Assembly (NCBI GenBank): GCA_039881145.1
Contig: JAYKKI010000137.1
Span: 3,119,001 to 3,183,000 of the forward strand
DNA from: Druceiella hillmani
Lineage: Eukaryota > Arthropoda > Insecta > Lepidoptera > Hepialidae
Direction of reading: 5' to 3'
Length of the DNA: 64,000 bases
Shown: piece by piece, positions 10,007 through 21,759 of the stretch
How positions within the stretch are numbered: position 1 is the stretch's first letter
Layout: every line of letters starts with the position of its first letter
Position numbers and translations under genes: made by a program
The notes under the pieces: generated by a model
What the model saw: only the letters and a program-made list of their open reading frames with translations
What the model was told of the DNA's origin: nothing
The model's database searches: none

Positions 10007-10639
10007 AATGAACTCCGTCTTTGTGCTTAAAAGGCGCCCATTTGTTCTACCTGCCGCCGATCACGCCAATGTGATCTCTTTATTAATATTTGTGCATTTC
10101 AAAAATCCCGAAATCGTTTCACTAAGTCAAATCATATTTACATTGTCAATATGTAATATGTGCGAATTATTCACTTACATTACTGAAACAAAATTTATTT
10201 CATAAACTAAAGAACATATTTTTAATTGAACAGGTCACTCGTCGCCTATGCTTGATTTTTTTATTTTACTTTTCCCTTTAAAATACACTGAGTTGTATAC
10301 ACATTTTGTACTTCACTATTCTTAATTTATAACGCAAATTAATAAAGTTAAAGTTGGCTTACAATTGTCAAAATTAAAGTGTATTTTTAGCCGTTCGTTA
10401 TGGCTTTTCATGCTCAAAATGATCGACGTCCATTTAATTTGTTAAAAACTTCAATTTTCTGAATGGATAGATTTTAATTTTATACCTTTTAGATAATATT
10501 TTGCCTAATATTTAAAAATATACCGCAAGTTTTATATGATTTCAAGAGGGTTTTCAATTTTTTGTGCTTCATCATGTAGGATTCTATGAAAATGTCTCTC
10601 TACATACTGCCAGAAATATTTTTTTAATTTTATTATTTA
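10007..10639. other. spacer with a short G+C-raised patch
   Basis: About 10028-10080 is less A/T-rich (ggcgcccatt, ctgccgccgatcacgcc) and includes a small gatcac..gtgatc palindrome. It resembles transposon or untranslated sequence but I cannot assign it. The rest is spacer. Confidence 0.35.
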
Positions 10640-10890
10640 CTGACTGGCAAAGTTTCGACTCAATCGGATGGAACAATCGCGATCGACCCGCTCCGCGACT
10701 TTATCTGCACGAATTTTTTTTTCAGAAATCTTCAACGTCTACGCACAGCTACTCACCAAAGTTTCAATGCAATCGGATGAGCGATACGCGAATGCATAGA
10801 AGACAGACATGTCAACGACGCGACAGATGTCCGAATTATAATTTTTATATGTATTTCTTTACCAACCCCATCTTAATAACTACGAGTAAG
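10640..10890 (+). repeat. LINE 3'-end-like block with an internal direct repeat
   Basis: The motif caaagtttc..c.caatcggatg occurs at about 10649-10670 and again at 10758-10779, each followed by a CpG-rich segment. The second copy is followed by agaagacagacatg. The pattern 'aagtttca..caatcgg' followed by a gacagaca run is typical of 3' untranslated ends of insect non-LTR elements. I infer a two-copy remnant. No coding part is seen. Confidence 0.5.
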
Positions 10891-10929
10891 GTACGCGCCC
10901 AAAATTGTTGGCCTGAATATAGCTAACAG

Positions 10930-11409
10930 TGTGTCAATTTAACAGACTCAAGACAACTTTCTTACTAATATTTACCCTGATAAATGTTTAAATTGTGGTT
11001 ACTAAGCTTACGTAAAACGTAAAAGTTTCTTACTTAGGCTAGACCAAGGTAAAACTTGTGCCAGTAACAATATGCTTATAAATAATATCAACAACACTTG
11101 CTCCAGTTGCCGCCAAAAATTTTAGTTTTGTTGGCTAAATACAACGTACCCTCGTTTTCCTCCATTTTCAAATCCCGCTTATCAGAATAGTTTTCATTCC
11201 TTATTTTAGCTTACACTGAAATGCCCACAGTCATAGTTTAGGCCTTCTGTTTAAACTTGAAGAGCGGAAGCTATTCGAGCGTTATCTATGATAAAGCCTA
11301 GAAACAATGGCAACGCCAAATTATTATGATATTTTCTCAAACCGATAATAACACTACAAACTTTTGCACATTGATAAAATCTCGATCTTTTAACTCCAAA
11401 CTACACACT

Positions 11410-11410
<1 letters not shown>
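10930..11410. other. A/T-rich spacer
   Basis: No gene or strong structure is seen. Confidence 0.45.
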
Positions 11411-11411
<1 letters not shown>

Positions 11412-11458
<47 letters not shown>

Positions 11459-11476
11459 TATATAAATACACATATG

Positions 11477-11532
<56 letters not shown>
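11412..11532. repeat. compound (TA)n microsatellite
   Basis: Two TA runs (about 11412-11464 and 11483-11532) flank a variant segment taaatacacatatgtatatg. It accounts for the Ile-Tyr-rich open frame covering 11326-11556. Confidence 0.95.
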
Positions 11533-11537
<5 letters not shown>

Positions 11538-12729
11538 TTCCGATGTCAATACTTAAAGATTGCCCAAATATTTTTACTGAATTTTGGTCTGAGTAAAACA
11601 GTTTAAACGTTATTCAAAGTGAAATTTATAATACATACTTATATGCAATTGTGCCGTATTTTTCCAACCCCGTGCGTTATATACAACTGTTAACAAAGGC
11701 CGTGTCTTTTATCCATGTAGCTAATTCTGCGCATCATCTGGAATATATTCGAAGCGTGTTTCTATTAAAGACGTAAGATTTATTAAAGTGATTTTATTCA
11801 GAAACTGTTAGGAATTGAAAACTTTATGTTCACTTTGAGGCACTAAATCATCTTTTCGAATAATATGAACGTACTTTTATTGAATTTAAATATACGAGAA
11901 ATATAAATTATATTAAATATAAACATGACTTTACAATGACACCAAAAGAAAAGAGGTGAAAATGCACATCCTTGAGAATGTTGTTGTATAATAACTTTAA
12001 AGCGAAATTTTTATTTCTGAGTCCCGTTTGGGAAATACTACAATCCAAAAATACGTGCGACACCTCTTCCTGCCTCTAATTTGTCAGCTATGACTTTCAA
12101 ATTTGAATAGCTTACGGCAACATTTTCAGGAGATATGGATAATTGCATAACAATATTTTGTAAGTATTCCAACACTCAAAAGGCCGATATTTTTATTTCA
12201 ATTTATTTTTATAGTATTCAAAATTATTCTTAAATAAATACAGTTTTAAGCAGGCTATTCTAGATACCTGATAAGCAAGTTAGGCTAAATTAATTATAAC
12301 AATCATATGAGGTTCCCTAAAATAAAAGCAAAATAGTATTTAATTTAGACCGATCAATAAATAATTTTATTGTTTTTTATATCTTCGTTATATAAAAATA
12401 TACGATTCTATCGGTCTAATTTTAAGGCCAAAATATTTCTTCATTGTTCATGCTTTCACACTGTAGAATAAGTGGTATCGACTAACTTTTTTGTACACTT
12501 TATTACGACCTAAAATTAATTTCTTCAATTAAACTCTGAACATGCTTACACGATAATGGATAGAATATCTAACCAACTGTTTCAAATAGGTTCAACTTAT
12601 CTTTATAACATCCCATCTTTATTTTAAATAAATCAACCTAATCAAACAAACTTTATATTTTCAAATTACACTTTTGTTCATCCCCATTATCGAAAAATAA
12701 TCATTGGTTTTACTTCCAGTATAATTTCA
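11533..12729. other. A/T-rich spacer
   Basis: It contains a weak 10-bp inverted pair, ttagaccgat near 12345 and its inverse near 12411, with inner A/T pairing. No gene is seen. Confidence 0.45.
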
Positions 12730-13085
12730 ATTGAAATATATTTTTTAGATCGAAATTAATTTAAAAGACTTGAGCTATCTTTAAATATTGACATCACAAG
12801 TATTGTTGATTACATACTGAGTTCAAATTGTATCCGAATTATAAATTACAAAAGACCCGTCGAGGGTGAAATCGATGAAATGAATTTTACGCTGTGTCTT
12901 ACTTATTATCAATCTCACTTCGAATATCCTTTAAACTAAAATTGTTTTATTCAGACCAAAATTCAGTTAAAATATTTAGGCAATCTTTAAATATTGACAT
13001 TGAAAGTACTGTTGATTACGTTTTGAGTTTAAGTTTTACACACGGTGTGAATTATAAGCCTCGTCGAGGAGGTCGAAATAAATTA
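12730..13085 (+). repeat. 206-bp tandem duplication, two diverged units
   Basis: tctttaaatattgacatcac at 12778 matches tctttaaatattgacattga at 12984. The similarity runs from about 40 bases upstream (aga.c.aaatt...ttaaaa) to about 100 bases downstream (tgttgattac, gagtt.aa.tt, cgtcgagg). The period is 206 bases. Part of the unit (cgatgaaatgaattttacgctgtgtc) also resembles 18520-18550, so the duplicated segment may come from a dispersed element. Confidence 0.75.
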
Positions 13086-13122
13086 AAATGTTTATGTAAT
13101 TAAGTTAAAAAAACTCGAGAAC

Positions 13123-13123
<1 letters not shown>

Positions 13124-13152
<29 letters not shown>
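13124..13152. repeat. (TA)n microsatellite with (CA) tail
   Basis: About 29 bases of TA are followed by cacacacata. Confidence 0.9.
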
Positions 13153-13161
<9 letters not shown>

Positions 13162-13379
13162 TAGACATATGTACTTATACGCAACAAAGCAATTTTCTAG
13201 TTAAAACAGTTTGTATTTATACCGGCCAATAGCACACGAATGACATATTTGGGTTATAAATTTATATTCGTTTTGAAAAATTTCTGTTCATTCCTTGACA
13301 TCACCTTACGTCCAGGGAAAACATAATAAACACATATATTAAATAATGGTCTAAATTATGTTCAGAACCATTCTTAACT

Positions 13380-13800
13380 GACTGTGTACACTATTCTTGA
13401 CAGGCCATGACATTTATCTCCATATCAAAATTTCATCTTCACAGCCAACCGCCTCATGCCCTCGGCTTGACATAAAGCCAAAAATATAATATACGGAAAA
13501 CGATCGTTCCAACCGTAAATTAATGACCCGTTCACACCAAAATAAGTTTAATTTCTGTCAACAGTCTGCGGTAAAAGTACACAAACGTCGCTTACTTCTA
13601 AAATACGGTCATCGCGTTTTACAGGTGCGGCGCGGCCGAGTTCGCACCACCGAGCATATCTTTTATTTATATCAACATAGACAGTGTAGTCAAGTGACGG
13701 TAGATACAAAACTCAGTCGCTATGCAATTTTTGCGTTGTGAAGAATCGCGATATTGCCATTATAAATTTGCTTACGGTCAGACTACACATGTAAAAATTA
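13380..13800 (+). promoter_or_regulatory. G+C-raised region upstream of a TATA/initiator pair
   Basis: This 400-base block is richer in CpG than its surroundings. A small hairpin, ggtgcg and its inverse cgcacc, lies near 13624-13651 around gcgcggccgag. It ends directly at the TATA-like box at 13802. I read it as a possible proximal promoter. The 72-codon frame inside it has no recognised motif and I do not propose it as a gene. Confidence 0.35.
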
Positions 13801-13801
13801 T

Positions 13802-13836
13802 TATAAATAGAGGTATAACATTGGCCTTTCAGTCAG
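13802..13836 (+). promoter_or_regulatory. candidate RNA polymerase II core promoter (TATA box plus initiator)
   Basis: tataaatagagg starts at 13802. Two overlapping arthropod-type initiators (tcagtcagt) follow at 13829. The A of the first TCAGT lies at 13831, 29 bases after the first T of the TATA box, which fits the usual TATA-to-start spacing. An A/T-rich genome yields many chance TATA-like strings, but the box, spacing and initiator together with the open exon behind them are more than random expectation. The transcript start is inferred. Confidence 0.45.
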
Positions 13837-13882
13837 TATTTTACTAGTAACATAGCAGTCATTTAATAGGCTTTATGATATC

Positions 13883-13951
13883 ATGTTATCAGCACAAAAT
13901 TCTATGACGCTTTTTAAACGCCTTTCATACATTTATTATTCAAGTGTCAAG
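13883..13951 (+). CDS. candidate first coding exon of an unknown gene
   Basis: Downstream of the core promoter, ATG at 13883 opens 23 codons (MLSAQNSMTLFKRLSYIYYS, then SVK) that end exactly at AAG|gtaggt (13951/13952), a strong match to the animal 5' splice consensus. An in-frame ATG at 13903 would give a shorter start. An earlier ATG at 13875 opens an 11-codon frame that closes at once and could act as an upstream frame. The peptide is basic and hydroxylated with no acidic residue in its N-terminal part, faintly like a mitochondrial presequence, but that is speculation. I could not find the next exon, so no product is named. It could also be a noncoding RNA or chance. Confidence 0.25.
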
Positions 13952-14570
13952 GTAGGTTTTAATTTTGATATTTCCTTAGCTTTTAAGTATATCTTTGCTA
14001 AAATTTAGAAAGCAATTTAATACTTTTGATGTATTTGTAATTTTAAAATTAAGGTCAAAAAATATATTTGCTAACCACTTTATGTTTAAACAAGCTCCAA
14101 ATTTAAAACAATTAAATATACTATTACATAGTATATGGAGTAGGAATATGGTTTGTGACATAATACCAGTGATTTGATATTGTATCGGTAAAATATATTT
14201 CTAAAGTTTCTATGTAATATCACTTACGTGTTTTAATTATTTCCACCTTTTGTAAGGTTAGCGATTCTTTTTATTTGGATTTAACGTTTCCCCCATCTAA
14301 ATAATATTTACACAATATTAACAAACAATTATACGGAAAGGTCTAACATCTAATTGAGCTTCGTAATTTAAAAAATTAGCTATACAGTAGATTTTTTTAT
14401 TAATTTGACTTCAAAAAAATTATAGTCTACGCCTTGCCTCAAGTTTCTTTTTTCATTTACTAACGATTTAATAACCAAATGCTACAGAATTTTTATCTCG
14501 ATAAAAAATAATTTTTTGTGCAAAGTTTTAAACAATTTCTGTCATTCTTCAAACAATATTTGGTTAATTT
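13952..14570. other. A/T-rich spacer or putative intron
   Basis: If the exon above is real, this is intron sequence. The plus and minus frames between 13976 and 14177 have no recognised domain. Confidence 0.35.
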
Positions 14571-14790
14571 TAGAATTCCGTATTTAAAAAAAAAACGAAG
14601 CACGTCTAAAACCAGGTGTCTACTCATGTGTCTGTCACAGCCATTTTTCTCAGAAAGTGTTTAACGTAAGAACTTAAAATTTTGATATGGAAATAAAGCA
14701 TATTAATGAGCTTATATTTCAATAGCAGTAATGCCAAAATATAGTTGTATGGAAATTTTAAAGGCAGCAAATTCATTACTTCAATTTACT
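14571..14790 (+). repeat. RTE-like non-LTR 3'-end fragment, copy a
   Basis: agaattccgtattt, then catgtgtctgtcacagccat, tttctcagaaagtg, and taagaacttaaaattttgat follow in the order seen in a very common insect non-LTR 3' region (…ggttccgt…tctgtctgtcacagcc…ttttctc.gaaac…acttgaaatttgg). It is diverged and noncoding. Related pieces recur in the window, at about 24020, 28545 (inverted), 38765, 41500 and 43770 among others. Confidence 0.6.
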
Positions 14791-14840
14791 TTAATATTAC
14801 ACATCGTGGGGGGGTTGTAATTGAACGAGCAAGTTATATG

Positions 14841-14899
14841 GAGTCTACAACCATTGTTTCATTATTTTATGCAAATAATGAAACAATGGTTGTAGACTC
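14841..14899. repeat. perfect 27-bp-stem hairpin
   Basis: The left arm 14841-14867 starts gagtctacaaccattgtttc. The right arm 14873-14899 is its exact inverse. The loop is tatgc. There is no mismatch in 27 pairs. It could be a very recent inverted duplication by template switching, the end of a foldback element, or a hairpin RNA source. The open frame crossing it is an effect of the palindrome. Confidence 0.95.
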
Positions 14900-15189
14900 A
14901 AAGATATTCACAAAGATATTCATCAAAATATTAATTAAAATTTGGTCTGTTATCTCTTTCCATCTCCAAAACTATTTCTCAACATCTCTCCATCAATTAT
15001 CTCCAAAGTAAATTTTACCAGAAAAATACAGTAATCATTCTAAATTTCATAATTATTTGAGTAATTTTTCCATATTTTATCCCTTTCAAAAGTATGCTGA
15101 TAAATATATTGAGATAGTAAAAAATAACAATATCCAAATGATTCTATATACCTAAGTATGTAGTGAATCTGCATAGTGTAACTTCCACT

Positions 15190-15760
15190 TATACTTAATA
15201 GGTTTTTTTAATCCACAGTCTTAACAATATTTAATTAGATCAGTTGATTAATATTTGTCAATTCCACTCAATTAAATTTAACTTTAATATGAAGAAAATT
15301 AAGTTAACTAAAAGTAATTTTAATAACTCTGTAGCATTGTCGGTTATTGAACCATTAATCCATTATAATATCAATTATTGAACCAAATAACCCCTTCCTT
15401 CCCTTGGGAGACCTCTAAATTTGTGTTGCCATACCTACAGCGGTTTAAAAGCCAGACGTTATTGTAATTGTACATTTTTACTGCGTTGTAAATTAACGCG
15501 AAAGTATTTTAGTTAATGGAAAATCTTTTGAACGCTAATGGAACATGGAAGCAAACCGGTTTCCAACAAAGGTTAAATACTATATGTAATATATTTAATT
15601 ATACTCCTACTATATTTTCGTTAATAAAACGATAAACGATGTTAGGAATATAAATTTATAATCGTTAGGGATGATGTGGTCATGGAATATAACTGTTAAA
15701 AAAATATTGCGTTAGGAGCAGGTCTGAGATCAATTAGAATCTAAAACCTTTATAGAATTT
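15190..15760 (+). repeat. dispersed repeat family B, copy 1
   Basis: About 570 bases match 21760-22390 in the same order. Shared blocks include agtcttaacaa, cccttgggaga, gtgttgccat, a cgttgtaaatt block, tttagttaatggaaa, cccaacaaagg-like and cgttaggg.tgat, ending in caattagaatc.aa. No coding frame is seen and the identity is unknown. Two independent copies 6.6 kb apart show it is mobile or was duplicated segmentally. Confidence 0.7.
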
Positions 15761-15897
15761 TTTTTCAATTTATATCTATCTGTTGGAATAATAAATACAA
15801 TTATGGGACCGATTCGAATAACAAAAATTACTGGCCGGTTTGAATAGCAAACACTTCTGAACCCATTTAATCGGTCCGATCATTTTTGCTAGTCAAG

Positions 15898-16071
<174 letters not shown>

Positions 16072-16210
16072 TTATTTATTTATACATATAGCTTAATTTT
16101 TTTATTTAATGAAATATTAAAGTCATCGTTGTCTGTAAATATTACAGATATTCCTCCTATGAAATGTAAAGAACAACGAACCATTTTTGTGCGGGCGCAT
16201 AGGTTTCATT

Positions 16211-16258
16211 AATGTCATTAAATGTGTTAACTCTCAATAATGTCATTAAATGTGTTAA
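16211..16258 (+). repeat. 28-bp tandem duplication
   Basis: aatgtcattaaatgtgttaa occurs at 16211 and again at 16239, exactly 28 bases apart. Confidence 0.9.
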
Positions 16259-16850
16259 TTGAGTAATGAAGTATGATTATATTTATCTTCGAGGTCTTAT
16301 AAATAGAAAATTCAGTTGATTGCCATTCCAAAAATTAAGTTGTTTGCGACCTGAATTTAGTTTTAAAAATCTGAATTTGTTAAATACATATTTAGTGTAA
16401 AAAATACTGGCCACGTTAGAAATTTATTGTTAATTTAAAATATATTTTAATTTGTCCTTACAAAAAGTTTAATTGCAAGCATATACCGAAAAAGTCTATC
16501 CAACGGCAATTTGGCACTTTTTTACATGAGTTTTTCTCATAGAGTTATATTTTCTTGTTACTAATAAATTCATTAAATTCAATATTTATTTCGAAACAGG
16601 TTTATCGTCTTCGATTTTTTTACGTAGGTGGCGCAAAAATTGACGTAACATTTTTTCCATAAATATGTGTGTCATATATGTCAGAACTCAGTTTTTACAA
16701 GATTTAAAAATGCGGTATTTTTATCATTTATTTATTTCCTAAAATTCCTGGCTCGACTTACACGTTAACACAAAATCTAAGAGGTCCAAATAAAGGGAAG
16801 CCAGTATGGCTAGCTGTTATTTTACTAGCTTGCTATATTACTAAAATCTA
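16259..16850. other. A/T-rich spacer
   Basis: No recognised feature is seen before the start of the dispersed family A copy. Confidence 0.4.
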
Positions 16851-16854
16851 TTAA

Positions 16855-17560
16855 ATAATACGTCGTATTATTTATCTCAATGATATTTCATATTAGACAT
16901 GTCGTCCGCTTGGCTTCCTTACTGATAGATTTCGTGGGAAACCTCAGAGAATGAAGTTGTATCATTATGAAATAATCACAAAAGGAACGGTGAGGAAGGT
17001 TAATTAATGAGGGTACGACGAAATGTATTTCAGTAAAAACATGAATTTTTACCCAAAGTAATCTCATAATACAATTGCCAGAACTGCTATAATTTTCACA
17101 TATTTATTTATCTTTTCGCAAAATCTCATTTCCACATCACATGTATTGCTGAAAGCTTTGAGGACAAACAATTTATTGTTTACATAGACTATGACGCTAA
17201 AACTTTGACAAAATACAACATCCGTATGGCTCTTAAGTTTTGAAAAGCGAATATGAAACAAATTTGTGATATGAAAACTTGTGGGAAAAGCGCATTATAC
17301 CTATAAACGAAACGATATTATCTGTCTCTCTTTGGAGTTTTCCCTCATCCATGTCGAATTTTGGCATGGGATTTGACCAGTTATATCTTATTAGTTTGAT
17401 GTTTAATTTAATATTCGATTAGTTTTCGAGTGCGACGTTTGACAACGGCGACGATCGCGTTCCTATTGAATCAATATATTTATTTATCTACATTTCAAAA
17501 AAACTTCCGGCAACCACAAGAAATGAAATAAAAAACTTGTTAATCATTTATAATAAATGC
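16855..17560 (+). repeat. dispersed repeat family A, copy 1
   Basis: About 700 bases are homologous to 26706-27960. The shared order is acgtcgtattattt, a ttggcttccttact-like block, ctcagagaatga, a gctgaaagctttgagg block, gctaaaactttgaca, gaaaacttgtgggaaaag, aaacgaaacgatattatc, and tagtttgatgtttaa up to ccggcaaccacaag. It carries one unit of the sequence that forms a 155-bp tandem array in copy 2. The 65-codon minus frame at 17064-17261 lies inside and is not kept open in copy 2, so it is not coding. Confidence 0.75.
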
Positions 17561-17990
17561 AATTATAACTTTCTGATAACCGAGTTATATGGTTAATTAA
17601 TTATAACAATTATAAAAGACTGCATAAAACAAAAGTCATACGGACGTTAATAAATGACGTATCTATTACATACATAGGTAAGTAGTTCATTTGAAATCGC
17701 AAAGTATAGAGCGAATATCTTCGAAAAACATTGAAAAATTTCCTTAACATTTTCTATTCAATTTGGTGCACTGATTCACCCGTAAAAGTAATTGGTAATT
17801 TGTTTATATCGACCCCCAATAGTTTTGTTACGTTGTTTATATATCCTCATTACAGGAAAATTTATCATTGCATCGATCTACATTTTGAGTTTAAATGATT
17901 AAATATAATGGTACGAAATCTATTTTAATAACAACCCACATACGAACGTGCAAATTTTGTTTATGTTTCTCTAATAAAAGGATTTTCATG
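17561..17990. other. A/T-rich spacer
   Basis: No gene or strong repeat is seen. Confidence 0.4.
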
Positions 17991-17999
17991 GATCCCTGT

Positions 18000-18200
18000 T
18001 CTTGTGACAACATCGACTGTCCATCCGTTCGCTGTCCGCCTATTTGTTCGTGTGTCACTCCTATCTTTTAAACGAAATAAGATAAGATCCAGAAATTTAC
18101 ACGTAATATGTTATTAGCTTAAAACAAGAAATTGTATTTTATGAAATAATATAGAAAAAACTGTGAAGCACGAGTAGAATTCGCTCTATGGAAAATCCGT
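18000..18200 (+). repeat. RTE-like non-LTR fragment, copy b
   Basis: The block actgtccatccgttcgctgt, then ccgcctatttgttcgtgtgt and cactcc, then aaacgaaataagata resembles the 'tctgtccgtccgtc…gtcactcc' part of insect non-LTR 3' ends. agcacgagtagaattcgctc at about 18166 resembles the 'agtgcgagtcg.actcgc' segment that also appears at 28037. It is heavily decayed. Confidence 0.4.
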
Positions 18201-18444
18201 ATACATTTAGGCATTTATAAATATTTAATGGTATATATATTTCTATTAAATTATTTACAAAATGTATAACTTTATACTTTTTAGGCGCGTATCAGAACGC
18301 ACCTTTTTTCAATTAAAACTTTATTAACAAATTTTAATTAAATAAACGAGAGGTGAATTAGGAAATTTATCGTGTTTAAATTTATTTCATGTATCGTCAG
18401 GTAGGTAAATTCAGATATAGTTTGTCCATCCATTCGCGGCAGAT

Positions 18445-18471
18445 GGAACTCAAAATTACATTTTGAGTTCC
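18445..18471. repeat. perfect 12-bp hairpin
   Basis: ggaactcaaaat, loop tac, attttgagttcc. Just downstream, 18510-18550 resembles part of the unit duplicated at 12730-13085. Confidence 0.9.
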
Positions 18472-21400
18472 AATATTATCCACAAGACAAATTAGAAAAT
18501 ACTCCACGAGTGCGACGTCGTTGAAAGGAATTTTACGCTGCGTCACTCACAGTAGTGCTCCGCCAAGTATGTTTTTAAATAATTAGATTAAATAGACTGG
18601 AGAATGTGCCATGGTAATATTAATGAACTTCACACCGCGTTTAAATTATAGCTTTCATTAAGGATATTAAAATGTAGTTGTGGCACATAACGGTTAACCC
18701 CATAATGCTATAATGCGGGGTATGTAGTTACAATAAACGATAAATAAATATTTTATTATACTTTATGCGGTACTTCCTTATATAACATTGTCTTTTATTA
18801 TTTTATAATTTATTCAACATTATATTAAACATTTACATCTAGCGAACCTATCGTTACTATGTCAAAGCGTTTCTATAAACCTAATTATAATGTATTTTAA
18901 TATGTTATCCATTTTTAGAGATTAATTTAGACTGTGAATAAAATTTTAAAAAAGTCAGAGGCGAGTGCCTCCCTCATTGTCACTTATTTTGATACGTTAG
19001 GCCGATATTTTCTGCCTTAAAGAGTACAATATGGATGATGTGTTTTCATTCTCTAGGTTCTAAAGTGATTTTAAAGAACTTGCTAGATGTTTGAAAGAGA
19101 ATTAAAGATGGCATGAAATTATGACGCATAATTTTCGGTTCTGGAAAACTTAAATTAGTTAATAACGCGTGTCCGTGGGCTAAAATTCGCGCTAAGACAG
19201 CTAAAAGGATAAGTTAAAATACTACTTAACTTGATACTATGATAACTATGGACATTTCAAGGTAGGCTAGAAAAAGCAACAAAAAAAATTTTAGTATGCG
19301 CTATAATGAGATGGGAATGTAAAGAGGGTAAACATTTGAGTGAGTGTTGTTAATGTTATTTTTTAGATGCTTACAAAATTGGTACAAATTGTGTCTTCGG
19401 CTAATAGTACGTCAAAAAAAAACTATGAAATTTTGATATAAGCCTAGGATCATCGTCTTAGGATCTACTGAATATATGCAGACCATTAGTAATAATTAGG
19501 CCAGGAATTTTGGATGCGCGCTTAACTCAAAGTTATTAAGATAGACCTGATAACAAAATACACATAAAAAAGTTAATTTGAACATCACCTACGATATTAT
19601 TAGTAAAGAATCTAAAATATTTTTATGTTTAAATGTAAAAACCTGTTTTTCACAAATTACCATGCACTTAACTAGAAAAATAGCACTTTCCACCAAATTT
19701 TCACACGTATAAGTAGAAAAAATTGTTTTAATGTCAATTAGTATTTCAGTTCCCCTTTAAATTGTATGTGATTTGAAATACATTTTTCATTTTAGATCAA
19801 AACATTTTATAAAGTATGTAAAATTTAAATCTACCGGTTTAAGATCTAAAGGATTTTGATAAACAGACGGAAAGAGCAGACACCATTCTTACAACAATAG
19901 GGGTCCGTCCGGTCATTCGCACAGAAACTTAAAAAGAATGCCTGAAAAGAACGCTTGATTTGGTAATAAATTAAGAACCCAGTCAAAAAAACAAAACTGA
20001 AACAATTTAATGTGTGGCATATGTACAATCGCTAAACGCGTTGAGTTGAATTTTAAATAGAAATTTTAAAAAGAAATGACAATTGTTAACACAGACGAGA
20101 AACTTATGTAAATAAAAATATTTTCTCGAAAATAAATACAGTAGTTTAAGAAACTAATTCCTTTCAGCAAACCAAATGAGTATTACGTGGATATTATACT
20201 TTTACAACGTATAAAATATTTTGGAGTAAATATTATATTACTCAGTGGAAATGTGTTGGGATTTTAAAAGTTATAAGTGATGGTGTAAGCAATGGAAATT
20301 AACAAAAGGTGCTAGAAATTAATTAAAATTTTTCTTTTTTGGTTTTTGCATAAATAAATACAAAATTAATATATGAAATATATTTGAAATGACATAAAGA
20401 ATACAGTCTGAAAATTTTGTACATATAAATCTGTATAAATGTACAATATTTTAATAAAAAAAAATAAAAAATAATCAAATCTATATAAATGTGTAAAACT
20501 ATAGGCAATAAATTTCGCTATTATATTTTTTCAATAATGGAAAAACAACTTCTCGTTACTTTTTTGGACGTGATTCTCTAACTGAATTTATCTTAAGAAA
20601 CCGATCAAGTAAATGCATTAATCATTCATAGTTAATTTAAGCTTCACTAATAGATAAAATAAATCGGGAATATTTAGTAACGACTTTGATAATATTTGGC
20701 CAAAAATTAACATATTACTAACGACGCAGCGTGAGAATTTTGATTTTTACGAGTTTTTCTTTCAAGCTTTAGATTTACTATTTATTATGATCTCATAAAA
20801 TTTCTTTGAATCAATGAATAATTTTTATTCCTTTGTAAAATAACTAATTATAAATTATGTTTTCAGAAATTTGACAGCCTTTTTGAAAAATTTAATTTCT
20901 GTTTTTCACTTTTTATGTTTCCGTTAATTGGATAACTGAATTATGGTTAAAAATTAATATCTTTAATTACTTTGTAATTTTAAAGTGTTCAAACTTCATA
21001 TAGGTATTTTATGTGGAGTCAAATTTATAAAAATTGTAAAATAAAAATACAATAAGTAAAATTCGATCGAAAACGATCATAACAACCTAATAGAGTCGAA
21101 AAATTTTATGGTGTTTCTATCTTTTTACGTGTTCTTTTGAATAATAATTTATTATACCATTTATGTAAAATTTTGGAGTGTAAATATTGCAACGGATTTT
21201 AGCTGTTATAACATTTAAATCTCAACATTTTCTTAAATAATATAATTGGATACTTTTAAAAAAAGCCATAGTAAAGAAATGAAAAAAGAACACAAAAATA
21301 ATTTGAATTTATATGACGTTTCCATCGCAAACTGGTAATTATTCAGAACAGACACTCTCTCAACTGACACTTATGCCTTCTAGAGGCACACCTGGGTTTT

Positions 21401-21759
21401 TGAGAACCTGGAATAGAAAAAAATTAAAATATTTAATAAATTTTGACATAACTGTTTCCAATTTGAATTAAGATTCTAACAGTGGATCTACGATGATCTC
21501 CATACTAATTGTGGACCAACAATGAATCCATTATGTTTATGTATGATCCTTTGAACTTGTTCAAACGTATAAGGATTAACATATATGATCGGTCGATTAT
21601 CTAGAGCTCATAATTATCGAGAATATAACGATATGTAAACCACCAAAAATTATTTTAAGCAACGCATTAAGATGGTGGAAAACAATATTATTTGTAAATG
21701 GTTCAATAAAAATAATATGTACTATTAAATATTATTTTATGCCTAAATATGGAATCCTC
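18472..21759. other. long A/T-rich spacer
   Basis: Apart from the piece near 18510-18550 that resembles the 12.8-kb duplication, I see no gene, RNA, long repeat or strong hairpin in this 3.3 kb. The short frames near 19846 and 20323 have no recognised domains. A decayed dispersed repeat could have escaped me. Confidence 0.4.

Noticed and set aside
9807..10205. 132-codon plus-strand frame
   Set aside because: There is no ATG at its listed beginning in a plausible context, no domain, and it spans an inverted repeat and spacer. I keep only the repeat.
12345..12420. ttagaccgat inverted pair as a transposon
   Set aside because: Only 10 bases pair reliably, and the inner pairing is low-complexity A/T that occurs by chance.
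17064..17261. 65-codon minus frame with hydrophobic C-terminus
   Set aside because: The homologous segment at 27.6 kb carries several stops in the same frame, so this part of family A is not protein-coding.
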